From: UBA1756 sp045130235
Lineage (GTDB): Bacteria; Bacteroidota; Bacteroidia; Bacteroidales; WCHB1-69
NCBI GenBank assembly: GCA_045130235.1
Contig: JBGUPJ010000031.1
Location: forward strand, 1 to 64,000
Direction of reading: 5' to 3'
Length of the DNA: 64,000 nt
Shown: positions 37,057-46,003 of the stretch, one piece after another
Layout: each line of letters begins with the position of its first letter
Numbering within the stretch: position 1 is the stretch's first letter
Translations under genes and position numbers: made by a program
The notes under the pieces: generated by a model
Told to the model about the DNA's origin: nothing
The model's input: the letters and a program-made list of their open reading frames with translations, nothing else
The model's database searches: none

Positions 37057-38574
37057 TTAGCCACAATAGAAATATTCCTTTACGATAGTGGACATCAATT
37101 CTGGGTCTTTTTCCATTCTCTGACGGATGTCTGCATCCTTGAAAGACTTGAGCTGTTTGATGATGTCGTCCACCATGTCGGCATTGAAGACACCGTACTT
37201 TTCGAATATGCTTCTATGGATAGAGAGCTGGTCGGCCGACTCGGCGCAGGAGGCGGGGAGTTGGTCAAGGCTTTCGAGACGGGCGCGATGTTCAGGTTTA
37301 TGGATATTGATGTCCACGTAGGTAGATTCTGCGAGTTCGAGGGGTTTTTCCATTTCGAAGCCGTGGCGGGCAGCCACTACGAGTCCAGCCAGCAGGAGGT
37401 AGATGTCGGCGGAACCATCGGAGCATCTGAACTCCACAGTTTGTTTTTGGGAGTGATCCACATTGTTCGCTTTCTCCTTAGGATTGGCCATCGCGACCAT
37501 ATCTTTCGCGCTTGTCCAGCCGAGCGGCACGCGCACGAGCACGGAGCGGTTGCGGTCGCCCCAGCAGATGGAAGTGGGAGCTTCCTGGTGCGGTACCAAG
37601 CGGAAGTAAGAGGTAGGATTGGTATTGCCGAAAGCAGTAAGCGAGGAGGCGCAGGTCATGTAGCCGGCAATAGCATTCTTGGCGATGGAGTTGAGTTTGC
37701 CTTTCGTCACCATTTGATTCTTACCATCTTTCACGATGCGGGTGTGAATATGGAGACCGCTACCTGCCTTGCCATCTGTGATTTTCGGGGAGAAGGTCAC
37801 ATCGAGGCCGTACTGGTAAGCGAGATTGCGGATAATCCATTTGGCGAGAATCAGCTGGTCGGCGGCATCTTGCACATCGGTAACGAGGAACTCGATTTCG
37901 TTTTGCTCATAAATTTTATCGCCAAGGGTAAAGTTGCCCACCTCGGAATGTCCATACTTAATGAGGCCACCCACCTGGGAGATGTAGAGCATACATTGGG
38001 TGCGGAACTCCTCGAATTTGGCGAAGGGGGCAGACTCGTGATAACCTTTCTGGTCGGGGGTGAGGTAGAGATCCTCTTTATCACCAATCACATAATACTC
38101 CAGTTCACCCATGGCTTGGAAATCGTAACCTGTGACTTGTTTGAATGATTTGACAGCCTTGCGAAGGATATACTCGGGTGAGTTCTCCATGGGAAGCCCG
38201 TCTTTATTGAAATAAGAGCAAAGGAAGGAGAGGGTGGGGATGGTAGAGAAGGGATCCACGAAAGCGGTACGGAAGCGCGGGATGACATACATATCGCTGG
38301 AGTCGGCGTGAATAAAGTCAGGAAAGATGTTGGATCCGTCAACGCGTTCGCCGCAGGAGAGAATCTGCTCGAGGTAATCGCGATCATTAAGAACAAAGTT
38401 CAGAGTCTTCAATCTTCCATCACCGGCAACGTAGCGGAAATTGACCATTTTAATTTCATTATCCTCAACAAAGCGAATCATGTCGGATTTGGTGAAATCC
38501 TTAGGTTCTTTTTTAAGATAAGCGGCCACTTGATTCATGTTCATATTCATCTTCTTGTTCTGCTCTTCTTTCAT
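37057..38574 (-). CDS. glnA: Glutamine synthetase
   Basis: 505 residues. It would make glutamine from glutamate, ammonia and ATP in the cytoplasm. Seen: an N-terminal beta-grasp region (about 28-115), metal/substrate motifs GELEYY (156-161) and QNEIEFL (224-230), the GSGLHIH metal loop (271-277), NPTSYFRLVP (319-328) and the ATP/glutamate arginine segment WGDRNRSVLVRVP (338-350). No NLYDLP-type adenylylation site is seen, so control by GlnE is unlikely. It is a little longer than typical bacterial GSI, with a Met/Lys/Asn-rich start; in-frame ATGs at codons 9, 11 and 13 are alternative starts. It lies 3 bp downstream of a lipoprotein gene. Related gamma-glutamyl-ligase activity cannot be fully excluded. 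Confidence 0.88.
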   Translation of the reverse strand: MKEEQNKKMNMNMNQVAAYLKKEPKDFTKSDMIRFVEDNEIKMVNFRYVAGDGRLKTLNFVLNDRDYLEQILSCGERVDGSNIFPDFIHADSSDMYVIPRFRTAFVDPFSTIPTLSFLCSYFNKDGLPMENSPEYILRKAVKSFKQVTGYDFQAMGELEYYVIGDKEDLYLTPDQKGYHESAPFAKFEEFRTQCMLYISQVGGLIKYGHSEVGNFTLGDKIYEQNEIEFLVTDVQDAADQLILAKWIIRNLAYQYGLDVTFSPKITDGKAGSGLHIHTRIVKDGKNQMVTKGKLNSIAKNAIAGYMTCASSLTAFGNTNPTSYFRLVPHQEAPTSICWGDRNRSVLVRVPLGWTSAKDMVAMANPKEKANNVDHSQKQTVEFRCSDGSADIYLLLAGLVVAARHGFEMEKPLELAESTYVDINIHKPEHRARLESLDQLPASCAESADQLSIHRSIFEKYGVFNADMVDDIIKQLKSFKDADIRQRMEKDPELMSTIVKEYFYCG

Positions 38575-38577
38575 AAT

Positions 38578-39528
38578 TTACAAATTAATAATGTTCGAAT
38601 TAAAATAATTTCTGATTTTCATTTCCAGATAACCCTCTGTAGCAGAGAAGTTTTCCACTCGCGGCTCAAAGCCATTCTGTAATATTACCACGCCCTGTTC
38701 CATATCGTTCACCCATTGTGAAATATCCACACTAGTAATAAAATTACTCTGATAGTCCTGAATTTCAATCTGATGCAAATCTTCTGAGGCGGAAGCCACT
38801 ACCACAAAATAGTAGTTATTGTCTTCACAATAGGGGGCGATTTCATTGATAACATCAAACCACTTGTCGGGTTTTTCGGAAGCGAGGTTAAAGAGGATCA
38901 CTGCCTTATAGGGTGTGCCTTCGCTTTGAAGCTGTGGCGTGCATTTGAATTGTCCGGTCTCGCTGACCACATAGCGATCAACGGCATCGAGGGTGCGCTG
39001 ATGCTGGGTGGTGTCTTTAGCATTGGGGCGAATCTCATAATGCTTCGACACAAAGAAGGCGCCGTCTTCATCGCGACTCCAGGTCCAAACCTCCGTCTCA
39101 ATCACATCGCCCGGGGTGGCCAAATCAACGGCTATAGGGAGTGCGTCGCGCACATGCTGTCCTTCAGTCACAAGAAGGTAGGTCCAATCTTTGTCAACGG
39201 ATTGTATGAGCCACAACTCCTTATTGACCGGCACGGTTTCCCGGTACAACAGGTTCCACTCTTCGGGAAGCTGGGCGGAAATGGTGAGGGGAGTGCCTTC
39301 ATACTGGCGGGCATACTTGATGAAGTCGTTGTAAAAATCCTTAGGCAAAGGATAAGTTTTGGCGGAAGGGTCAATTTCGGAATAGTCATTTGGAATAGTG
39401 CCGATAGGACACTCCGCAGATTTCTTCTTGGCTTCTTGCTGTTGAATGGATTTATCCTTACAAGAAACAAGCAGCAACATCGTGAAAAACATCACACAAA
39501 GGGACCATGTAGGGATATTGCGGTTCAT
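38578..39528 (-). CDS. Predicted lipoprotein of unknown function
   Basis: 316 residues. The N-terminus has a hydrophobic segment and a lipobox LLVSC with the lipidated Cys at residue 23, so export and lipid anchoring are expected. The rest has no motif I recognise; W/Y-rich strands (for example EVWTWSRDEDGAFF) suggest beta-rich structure. It is the first gene of an operon with glutamine synthetase (3 bp gap) and the small membrane protein at 36509. A -7 box lies 25 bp upstream of the start. The operon link to nitrogen assimilation may be incidental. Confidence 0.75.
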   Translation of the reverse strand: MNRNIPTWSLCVMFFTMLLLVSCKDKSIQQQEAKKKSAECPIGTIPNDYSEIDPSAKTYPLPKDFYNDFIKYARQYEGTPLTISAQLPEEWNLLYRETVPVNKELWLIQSVDKDWTYLLVTEGQHVRDALPIAVDLATPGDVIETEVWTWSRDEDGAFFVSKHYEIRPNAKDTTQHQRTLDAVDRYVVSETGQFKCTPQLQSEGTPYKAVILFNLASEKPDKWFDVINEIAPYCEDNNYYFVVVASASEDLHQIEIQDYQSNFITSVDISQWVNDMEQGVVILQNGFEPRVENFSATEGYLEMKIRNYFNSNIINL

Positions 39529-39553
39529 AATTCCAATTTTACATTAAGGGTGG

Positions 39554-39561
39554 CAAAATTA
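39554..39561 (-). promoter_or_regulatory. -7 box of the lipoprotein/glnA operon
   Basis: The minus strand reads TAATTTTG followed by CC, matching TAnnTTTG, 25 bp upstream of the lipoprotein ATG. The distance gives a short leader as is usual in this phylum. No clear -33 TTG at standard spacing. Confidence 0.5.
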
Positions 39562-39601
39562 CATGAAATTTTCCGAATAAAGTGACTACTTCAAAAAAAG
39601 C

Positions 39602-41500
39602 TCAAAGATTAAACTGTATGATTTTTTTAGCGATTAATTCTGGGGTAAGACCGCATTCTTGGTAGAGCGATTGGATGTCGCCGTGATCGACGAAACGGTC
39701 GTCAACGGCGATGGGTACTACGGGCACGGGGGATGGGCCTTGGGCCACCACTTCGGCCACGGCAGAGAAGAGGCCGCCATGGGAGACGCCATCTTCCACG
39801 GTAAATAGTCTCTGGTGCGTGGCCGCCATCTCACGTACAAGCGTAACATCCAAGGGGGCGAGGAAACGCATATTGACGTGGGTGGGATGGATCCCTGCCT
39901 GTAGCATCATCTCCATAGCCTGCTGCACGTGCAGTCCCATATTCCCGATGGAGAGAATGGCCACTTTTTCTCCTTTCTGCAAAATTTCTCCTTTACCTAT
40001 CTCCATCTCACACATCGGCTGCCGCCATTCGGCATGCACTCCCCTACCCCGCGGATAGCGAATAGCGAACGGTAACTCACGATGCCGGTAAGCGGTAAAC
40101 ATCATGTTCCTCAACTCGATCTCATCCATTGGGGCGGAGATGATAATATTGGGGATGGAACGCAGGAAGGCGAGGTCGAAAAGGCCGTGATGGGTAGCCC
40201 CGTCCTCCCCCACAAGTCCGGCGCGGTCAACACAGAAAATAACGGGGAGTTTTTGAAGAGCCACATCATGAATAATCTGATCGTAAGCACGTTGCAGGAA
40301 AGAAGAGTATATATTGCAGAAGGGTATCATGCCTTGTGCGGCCAATCCGGCGGCGAAGGTTACCGCATGTTGCTCCGCGATGCCCACATCAATCGCCCTG
40401 TCAGGATAAACCTTGCTGAGAATGGTCAGAGAGCAGCCTGTAGCCATGGCAGGGGTGATGCCAAACACCTTATCGTCTTGCTGTGCCAGCTCTAAAATTG
40501 TTTCTCCAAAAACGTCCTGATATTTAGGTGGTTTACCATCTTCTGAAGCGGAGAGGCGCATTCCTGTATCAGGGTCGAACTTGCCGGGAGCATGATAGGT
40601 AGTTTGGTTCTGTTCAGCGGCAGAAAGTCCTTTGCCCTTCACGGTGATGGCGTGCAACAGCCGAGCGCCCTGAATGGACTTCAGGTCACGCAGCACCTTT
40701 ACCAGATGCACCACGTCGTGGCCATCCACCGGACCGAAATATCGGAAACCCAAGGCTTGAAACAGGTTGCTACCTCGTAAGATAGAACCCTTAACGGCAT
40801 TGCCCATTTTGCTGAAAAAACGGAGAATCCGATTGCGCACAGGCTTGCTGGCTGAAAGAAAATTCCACATCCGGTTTTTGGCTCGGTTGTAACTGGGTGA
40901 GGAGGTGATGTGCAGCAAGTAGCGGCTCATTGCACCGACGTTCTTGTCAATGGCTATCTTATTGTCATTAAGGATAATCAGCACATTGGCTTTGGTTTCT
41001 GCGGCATGATTGAGGGCTTCAAAAGCCATTCCCCCGCCGATAGAGCCATCACCAATAACAGCAATATAGTTAGTTTGCTCATCTCCTGACATTTTCCCTG
41101 CAACAGCCATCCCTAATACAGCAGAAATGGAAGTAGAGGAATGGCCTGTACCAAACGCATCGTACTCACTTTCCGACATTTTGGGAAAACCACTGATTCC
41201 ATGATACTTGCGATTGGTATGAAACTGTTCTTTCCGGCCGGTAAGAATTTTATGGGCGTATGCTTGGTGACCCACGTCCCAGACCAGTTTATCGGAAGGG
41301 GTATCAAAAACATAATGGATGGCCACGGCCAATTCCACCGCACCGAGCGAAGAACCGAGATGTCCAGGATTTTCAGCAGTTTCTGCAATGATATAGTCAC
41401 GCAGCTCCTCACACAACTTGGGCAATTCGGAAACTGCCAGTTTTCGAAGGTCTTCTGGAGAGTTTATTTTTGAAAGATACTGGTACTTACTCGTTCTCAT
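39602..41500 (-). CDS. dxs: 1-deoxy-D-xylulose-5-phosphate synthase
   Basis: 632 residues. It condenses pyruvate and glyceraldehyde 3-phosphate into DXP, the first step of the MEP isoprenoid pathway, using thiamine diphosphate. Seen: GHLGSSLG (46-53), WDVGHQAYAHKILTGR (74-89), the ThDP/Mg motif from GDG (150-152) to NDN (178-180), the transketolase-like pyrimidine domain with the catalytic Glu in GIAEQHAVTFAAGLA, and the C-terminal domain from about 510. Length is normal. Its start overlaps the end of the glycosyltransferase gene by 14 bp, showing translational coupling at the end of a seven-gene run. No terminator is evident in the 73 bp after the stop. Confidence 0.96.
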   Translation of the reverse strand: MRTSKYQYLSKINSPEDLRKLAVSELPKLCEELRDYIIAETAENPGHLGSSLGAVELAVAIHYVFDTPSDKLVWDVGHQAYAHKILTGRKEQFHTNRKYHGISGFPKMSESEYDAFGTGHSSTSISAVLGMAVAGKMSGDEQTNYIAVIGDGSIGGGMAFEALNHAAETKANVLIILNDNKIAIDKNVGAMSRYLLHITSSPSYNRAKNRMWNFLSASKPVRNRILRFFSKMGNAVKGSILRGSNLFQALGFRYFGPVDGHDVVHLVKVLRDLKSIQGARLLHAITVKGKGLSAAEQNQTTYHAPGKFDPDTGMRLSASEDGKPPKYQDVFGETILELAQQDDKVFGITPAMATGCSLTILSKVYPDRAIDVGIAEQHAVTFAAGLAAQGMIPFCNIYSSFLQRAYDQIIHDVALQKLPVIFCVDRAGLVGEDGATHHGLFDLAFLRSIPNIIISAPMDEIELRNMMFTAYRHRELPFAIRYPRGRGVHAEWRQPMCEMEIGKGEILQKGEKVAILSIGNMGLHVQQAMEMMLQAGIHPTHVNMRFLAPLDVTLVREMAATHQRLFTVEDGVSHGGLFSAVAEVVAQGPSPVPVVPIAVDDRFVDHGDIQSLYQECGLTPELIAKKIIQFNL

Positions 41501-42704
41501 TGCGAATTAAAGACTCATAAAAATCCGTGAGATTATGCGTAATAACCTCATTGTTGTGATTGAGAGCCACAAAGTTACGGGCATTTTCACCGAGGATAGC
41601 GCAAATGTCGGGGGTGTGTACGCATTTGGCAATCGCTTCCACAAATTCTTCGGGGGTGTCGGCCACCAAAATATTCTTTCCATTCTCCACGGCAAGTCCT
41701 TCCGCCCCGATAGAAGTGGTAATGATGGTTTTCCCAAGTGCCATTCCTTCAATAATTTTCACACGCACGCCGCTGCCTGACAAGATGGGTACAATCATAA
41801 TATCTTTGGAGAGGATGAACTCGTTAGCGGAAGGCACCTCTCCAGCGACAATGAGATTTTTGTCGGTGCGTTGGGCAATGGCGGGGGGGATGCTGCGTCC
41901 GGCAATGGTGAAGGTGATCTCAGGGAATCGTTCCAAAACCAACGGCCACACTTCATCCAAAAAGAACTCTATTCCTTCCACATTAGGGCGCCAATTCATG
42001 CTACCCACATGAAACAATTCGGGGACATCCGATGGCATGTGTTCGTCATCGTAAGGATAGTCATCGATATCAATACCTAACGGAAGAATTGTGCCGGGGA
42101 GTGAACCATAATGGGCGGAGAAAAATCGGTAGTCGGGCTCTGAAATGGCTGCGAAGGCATCAATTTGGCCTGCCAGACCACATTCATATCTTTCCAATTG
42201 GTTGGACATATGGCGGATAGCCCATTTTCTCAACCAGTTTTTCTCATTTTTCGCCACTCTTTTCCAAATCTGATGCTCAATGTTGTGGGTTCTTAAAACA
42301 ATTTTTGCTTTCGAATACTGACGAATGACTGGGATATAGGGCGTGGTGAAAAGTGATTCCAGATGAATTATGTCAAACTGCTCTTTATTAAGTACTTCCG
42401 CAATTTTCTTGGCAAAAGCTTTCGTATAAAACCGACTGAGTTGATAGGCTTTTCGGGTAAAGATTGTTTTGAGGGCGGCCGCATACGAAATGGAGGTATC
42501 CACAAAGACGGATTCAAAGTTGGTGGCAGAGAGGTACTCCCCATCCAACATATCCCTACTTACCTTATGCTTAGGGGTTTCTATTGCAAGAACTTTCACT
42601 TGATGTCCGGCTTGTATCAGCCCTTGCGTGACATTGTTCATGGCGATAGTGCCACCATCTGAAGGAGGGTAAGGAGGTTTATGACAGATTTGTAATATTT
42701 TCAT
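41487..42704 (-). CDS. Glycosyltransferase, GT4/GT-B type
   Basis: 405 residues with a GT-B fold. The N-terminal donor-independent half starts MKILQICHKPPYPPSDGG, a common start of cell-envelope GT4 enzymes. The C-terminal half has the nucleotide-sugar segment PILSGSGVRVKIIEGMAL followed by GKTIITTSIGAEGL. It likely adds a sugar to a lipid or polysaccharide intermediate on the cytoplasmic face of the inner membrane; donor and acceptor are not predictable. Its ATG overlaps the stop of the LptF/G permease gene by 1 bp, which suggests linkage to LPS or surface glycan export, but one gene is weak evidence. Confidence 0.88.
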   Translation of the reverse strand: MKILQICHKPPYPPSDGGTIAMNNVTQGLIQAGHQVKVLAIETPKHKVSRDMLDGEYLSATNFESVFVDTSISYAAALKTIFTRKAYQLSRFYTKAFAKKIAEVLNKEQFDIIHLESLFTTPYIPVIRQYSKAKIVLRTHNIEHQIWKRVAKNEKNWLRKWAIRHMSNQLERYECGLAGQIDAFAAISEPDYRFFSAHYGSLPGTILPLGIDIDDYPYDDEHMPSDVPELFHVGSMNWRPNVEGIEFFLDEVWPLVLERFPEITFTIAGRSIPPAIAQRTDKNLIVAGEVPSANEFILSKDIMIVPILSGSGVRVKIIEGMALGKTIITTSIGAEGLAVENGKNILVADTPEEFVEAIAKCVHTPDICAILGENARNFVALNHNNEVITHNLTDFYESLIRNENE

Positions 42705-44194
42705 TATTCTTGAGGGTTATGGGATTTTTTACGAAATAAATTTTTAGCATTTCTGAAGAAATTGACGTACGTATCGGGCGACATCATGGCAGAATCCATT
42801 GTTGCCTTGTAAGTCAAAAATATACAAATAGGAACGGTGATGAAGGTGGAGAGCCAGATGCCGAACCATACTGGCACGTCTCCATTTTTAGCCATTTTTT
42901 CTCCAAAAATTGAAATCACAAAATAGAATGCGAAAAAGATGACGGTAATCACCAGGGGGATACCGATTCCTCCTTTTCGGATAATAGTACCGAGCGGTGC
43001 GCCAATGAAGAAGAAAATGAAGCAGGCCAGAGACATAGCTAATCGCTGATGGTATTCGATTTGCAATTCGCTCAGCTCGCGCTCATGTAATTCTGTGATG
43101 AAGTGAGACTGGGAAAGACTTCCCAACAAATTATTTGCTTTTGCGATCGCTCTATGGTAAACTTGCTCTTGATAAGCAGGGGGTAAATTTTCCAATTTAA
43201 AATGCTGTTTTCCAACGGGTTTCACCCACCAGCTTCCGCCTCTAAATTTTAAATCTTTATAAAAATAGGCCTCATATCTTCTGAAAACATCTTCTGCAAT
43301 GACTCCCATTTCTTTCTTTTTAACCGTGATAACAGAATCGATCTGCTTGATTGTTTGAGATTTACAGTTATCCTTAAAAAACGCATCATCGGCTTCCTGC
43401 ATTTTGAAAGACGAGATGTCCATTTTCATATATTGCTTGCTAAACCTTGCAAAGAAATACGGATGGGTGGCACCGGCGCTGTTTTGATTTCGGCTTTCGT
43501 CCCACAAATAACCGTCATACAAGGTGAACACAAAGTTTTGTTTATCAGGGCTTATGGTCATCTTGCCGCGGCGGGCGTAAGTTCCCGTAATATTTCCCAT
43601 ATATTTGGTGTGGTCATAGATAAGCACATCCTCAATATTCTCATTGTCACGGTATTTTTTACCTATACGGATAACATAACCGTCGATGCCGTCATAAAAA
43701 ACGCCCTCATCTATGCTGAGTGTGGGTTTTTGTGAGGCAATTTCAAACATCATCGTTCGCCATTTGGTATAAGCAGCGGTAGCCAAATAGTTGGAAAACA
43801 AGAAAGAGGTAAGAGATAACACTAAAGCTATGATTGCCAGCGGTTTCATCAGACTGATAACTGAAATTCCGGCTGATTTTAGGGCTACAATTTCATATTT
43901 TTCGCCTAAATTGCCGAAAGTCATCAAAGAGGTAATCAACACGGCCAAGGCCAAGGCCATTGGAACGAAAGTTGCTGACACATAGAATAATAATTCCAAG
44001 ATAAGATACCATTCCAAACCTTTTCCCACCAAATCATCCACATACTTCCAAAGGAACTGCATATCAATAATCAGCAGGGCGAGGAAGAATGTGAGAAAAA
44101 AAGTAGGCACAAACTTCTTGGCCAAATATCGATAAGCGATTTTGGTGAATGAAATGTCGAAAAAATGTCTTTTTAGCTTAGGTCGGGGTTTCAC
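42704..44194 (-). CDS. LptF/LptG family permease (YjgP/YjgQ)
   Basis: 496 residues. This family forms the transmembrane part of the Lpt ABC exporter that extracts LPS from the inner membrane. Seen: three N-terminal membrane segments (about 27-45, 62-85, 105-130), a periplasmic beta-jellyroll domain (about 150-385), and three C-terminal membrane segments beginning LAMSLACFIFFFIGAPLG. It is longer than E. coli LptF or LptG because of an enlarged periplasmic domain, normal in Bacteroidota. The start codon is GTG at 44194, the first possible start after an in-frame stop only a few codons upstream; the LptF versus LptG assignment cannot be made. 10 bp after the transketolase subunit gene. Confidence 0.9.
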   Translation of the reverse strand: MKPRPKLKRHFFDISFTKIAYRYLAKKFVPTFFLTFFLALLIIDMQFLWKYVDDLVGKGLEWYLILELLFYVSATFVPMALALAVLITSLMTFGNLGEKYEIVALKSAGISVISLMKPLAIIALVLSLTSFLFSNYLATAAYTKWRTMMFEIASQKPTLSIDEGVFYDGIDGYVIRIGKKYRDNENIEDVLIYDHTKYMGNITGTYARRGKMTISPDKQNFVFTLYDGYLWDESRNQNSAGATHPYFFARFSKQYMKMDISSFKMQEADDAFFKDNCKSQTIKQIDSVITVKKKEMGVIAEDVFRRYEAYFYKDLKFRGGSWWVKPVGKQHFKLENLPPAYQEQVYHRAIAKANNLLGSLSQSHFITELHERELSELQIEYHQRLAMSLACFIFFFIGAPLGTIIRKGGIGIPLVITVIFFAFYFVISIFGEKMAKNGDVPVWFGIWLSTFITVPICIFLTYKATMDSAMMSPDTYVNFFRNAKNLFRKKSHNPQE

Positions 44195-44204
44195 AGCTCA
44201 ACAG

Positions 44205-45053
44205 TTAGAAATCACCCAAGGAGGTAGTGGGCAGCTGTTGGAGGGCTGCCTCGGCCTGTTCTTGGTTAGGTGGGGTACCATGCCATTTGTGGGTTCCCAT
44301 CATAAAGTCCACCCCCATACCCATCTCGCTTTTCATCACAATCACGACAGGTTTTCCGTTTCCGAGCTTAGATTTAGCTTCGTTAAGGGTGTCCACAACT
44401 TGCTGCATATCATTACCATCCATCTCCAGAACCGTCCAGTTGAAAGCTTCCATTTTGGCTTTGAGTGAGCCGAGCGGCATCACATCGTCGGTGGAGCCAT
44501 CAATCTGCTTTTTATTATGGTCAATAATGGCGATGAGGTTATCGACATTTTTGCCACCTGCAAACATAAAGGCTTCCCAGATCTGACCTTCCTCAAGCTC
44601 GCCGTCGCCGGTAAGCACGAAGACGGTATGCGGGTCATTATTCTGCTTTTTGGCGATGGCTGCGCCGATGGCCACGGAAACTCCTTGTCCGAGAGAGCCG
44701 GAGGCGATGCGGAGACCCGGGAGTTTTTCCACTGGAGTGGGATGGCCTTGGAGACGAGTGCCTAATTTTCTGAACGTAGCTAACTCACTGACAGGGAAAT
44801 AACCACGGCGAGCCATGATGCTGTACAGCATCGGGGAGATATGTCCGTTGGAAAGGAAAAACATATCCTCTCCCCTCCCCTCGCGGGTGAAATCAGCTGG
44901 GTTAATATCCATGACCTCAAAATACAAAGCAGTCACCACATCGGTACATCCTAACGAGCCACCCGGATGACCAGACTTGGCATTGTAAACCATTCTGATG
45001 ATGTCGCGGCGCACTTGAGCCGCAATTTCTTTTAATTCTTCTACTGTTTTCAT
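44205..45053 (-). CDS. Transketolase, N-terminal (ThDP-binding) subunit
   Basis: 282 residues from the ATG at 45053 (MKTVEELKEIAAQVRRDIIRM); the open frame extends 29 codons upstream but into unlike sequence, partly over the previous gene's end. Seen: KSGHPGGSLG, LSNGHISPMLY, GSLGQGVSVAIGAA, and the ThDP motif GDGELEEGQIWEA leading to DHNKKQIDG. In the split transketolase arrangement a second gene encodes the pyrimidine and C-terminal domains; it is usually adjacent, but here the next gene is an LptF/G permease. Either the C subunit is elsewhere or this subunit works with another partner. Role: pentose phosphate interconversion, supplying glyceraldehyde 3-phosphate among others. Co-operonic with dxs. 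Confidence 0.9.
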   Translation of the reverse strand: MKTVEELKEIAAQVRRDIIRMVYNAKSGHPGGSLGCTDVVTALYFEVMDINPADFTREGRGEDMFFLSNGHISPMLYSIMARRGYFPVSELATFRKLGTRLQGHPTPVEKLPGLRIASGSLGQGVSVAIGAAIAKKQNNDPHTVFVLTGDGELEEGQIWEAFMFAGGKNVDNLIAIIDHNKKQIDGSTDDVMPLGSLKAKMEAFNWTVLEMDGNDMQQVVDTLNEAKSKLGNGKPVVIVMKSEMGMGVDFMMGTHKWHGTPPNQEQAEAALQQLPTTSLGDF

Positions 45054-45081
45054 ATTCAAAGATTTATGGATATTTGAATCA

Positions 45082-45603
45082 TTATCTGTTTTCTGACAAT
45101 CGGCCCAATTCGTCCTCCAATTGCAGCAGAAGGTAACCACCGAGTGCCGCTAAAAGTTCCAAATTATGGAAATAGAAAAAGTCTTTTGAAAACTCTAAAT
45201 CGCCGCGTACCTGTCCCGATATGGTCAGCATATATTTCATCACGACACGATTTTTCTCATTCATCCATCCCCAATGGTTTTTCCAAAGAGCTAAAGGCTT
45301 AAAGGAGAAAGCGGACCCGTCGATACGGAGACTGGACTTGCCGTACAAATCCAAAAAAAGCTCACCTAAATCTGTCTCTTCATTTTCTTTCCTTATGCTG
45401 ATATAAGGCACAAAAAAGCCTTGACGTTTAATGGTATAGGAACCTTCTGGCGTTTCAAGTCTTGCCAAAGAACCCTGTCCGTGGATAAGGTCAATGGTGG
45501 CAAAAATATCATTATCGGAGGCGATGTGATAATACTTTTTGGTCACATCCGGCTTGATAAGCTGAACCCCGGTAACTTGGCTTTCAGAAATTTTCTTTAA
45601 CAT
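45082..45603 (-). CDS. Conserved hypothetical protein, beta-rich
   Basis: 173 residues; no family recognised. No signal peptide or membrane segment, so it is probably cytoplasmic. The first ~140 residues alternate hydrophobic and polar positions (YYHIASDNDIFATIDL, RQGFFVPYISI), suggesting a beta barrel or sheet such as the tubby/LURP-like fold, followed by a C-terminal helix with LELLAALGGYLLLQLEDEL. It begins 1 bp after the HIT gene and ends 28 bp before the transketolase subunit, so it is tightly embedded in the greA-dxs run. Confidence 0.75.
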   Translation of the reverse strand: MLKKISESQVTGVQLIKPDVTKKYYHIASDNDIFATIDLIHGQGSLARLETPEGSYTIKRQGFFVPYISIRKENEETDLGELFLDLYGKSSLRIDGSAFSFKPLALWKNHWGWMNEKNRVVMKYMLTISGQVRGDLEFSKDFFYFHNLELLAALGGYLLLQLEDELGRLSENR

Positions 45604-45604
45604 A

Positions 45605-46003
45605 CTAATACTGAACAGATTTAGAAATTTTCTCCGCTATTTCGGCCATCTCTTCAGGAGAGAGCTGGCATTTGGGATTGGCGAAATTCAGGTCGCCGAC
45701 CTTGTTAATCGGCACAAGGTGAATATGAGTATGAGGAACTTCAATGCCGATAACCGCCACGCCGATGCGCATACACTTCACGTTAGCTTCAATCGCTTTC
45801 GCCACTTTTTTGGCAAAAACCATCATATCGGCGAGCATTTTGTCGTCAAGTTCGAAAATATAATCGTTCTGGAGTTTGGGAACCACCAACGTGTGACCTT
45901 TAGCGAGGGGATTTATATCGAGGAAAGCGAAGAATTGTTCATCTTCGGCAATCTTATAACACGGAATTTCTCCTTTGATAATCTTGGTGAAAATGGTATC
46001 CAT
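45605..46003 (-). CDS. HIT family nucleotide-binding protein
   Basis: 132 residues, full length for the HIT superfamily (HinT-like purine nucleoside phosphoramidases and relatives). The catalytic histidine triad is H91-T-H93-I-H95 followed by LVP. The N-terminal IFTKIIKGEIPCYKIAED start and NPLAKGHTLVVPK are typical. Its ATG overlaps the greA stop by 1 bp (TAATG), so expression is likely coupled to GreA. Confidence 0.93.
   Translation of the reverse strand: MDTIFTKIIKGEIPCYKIAEDEQFFAFLDINPLAKGHTLVVPKLQNDYIFELDDKMLADMMVFAKKVAKAIEANVKCMRIGVAVIGIEVPHTHIHLVPINKVGDLNFANPKCQLSPEEMAEIAEKISKSVQY

Noticed and set aside
37042..38148. A 368-codon plus-strand frame opposite glutamine synthetase.
   Set aside because: The minus strand has all glutamine synthetase motifs in frame; the plus frame has no recognisable domain.
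42704..44194. Assigning the permease specifically to lptF or lptG.
   Set aside because: Bacteroidota homologues cannot be split reliably by eye, and no second copy or lptB gene is in view.
45054..45079. Inverted repeat ATTCAAA / TTTGAAT between two operon genes as a terminator.
   Set aside because: Only 7 bp, all but two A/T pairs, long loop and no T tract; too weak to claim.
45054..45140. A start for the transketolase subunit at 45140.
   Set aside because: The extra N-terminus overlaps the end of the upstream gene and is unlike the family; the ATG at 45053 gives the standard start.
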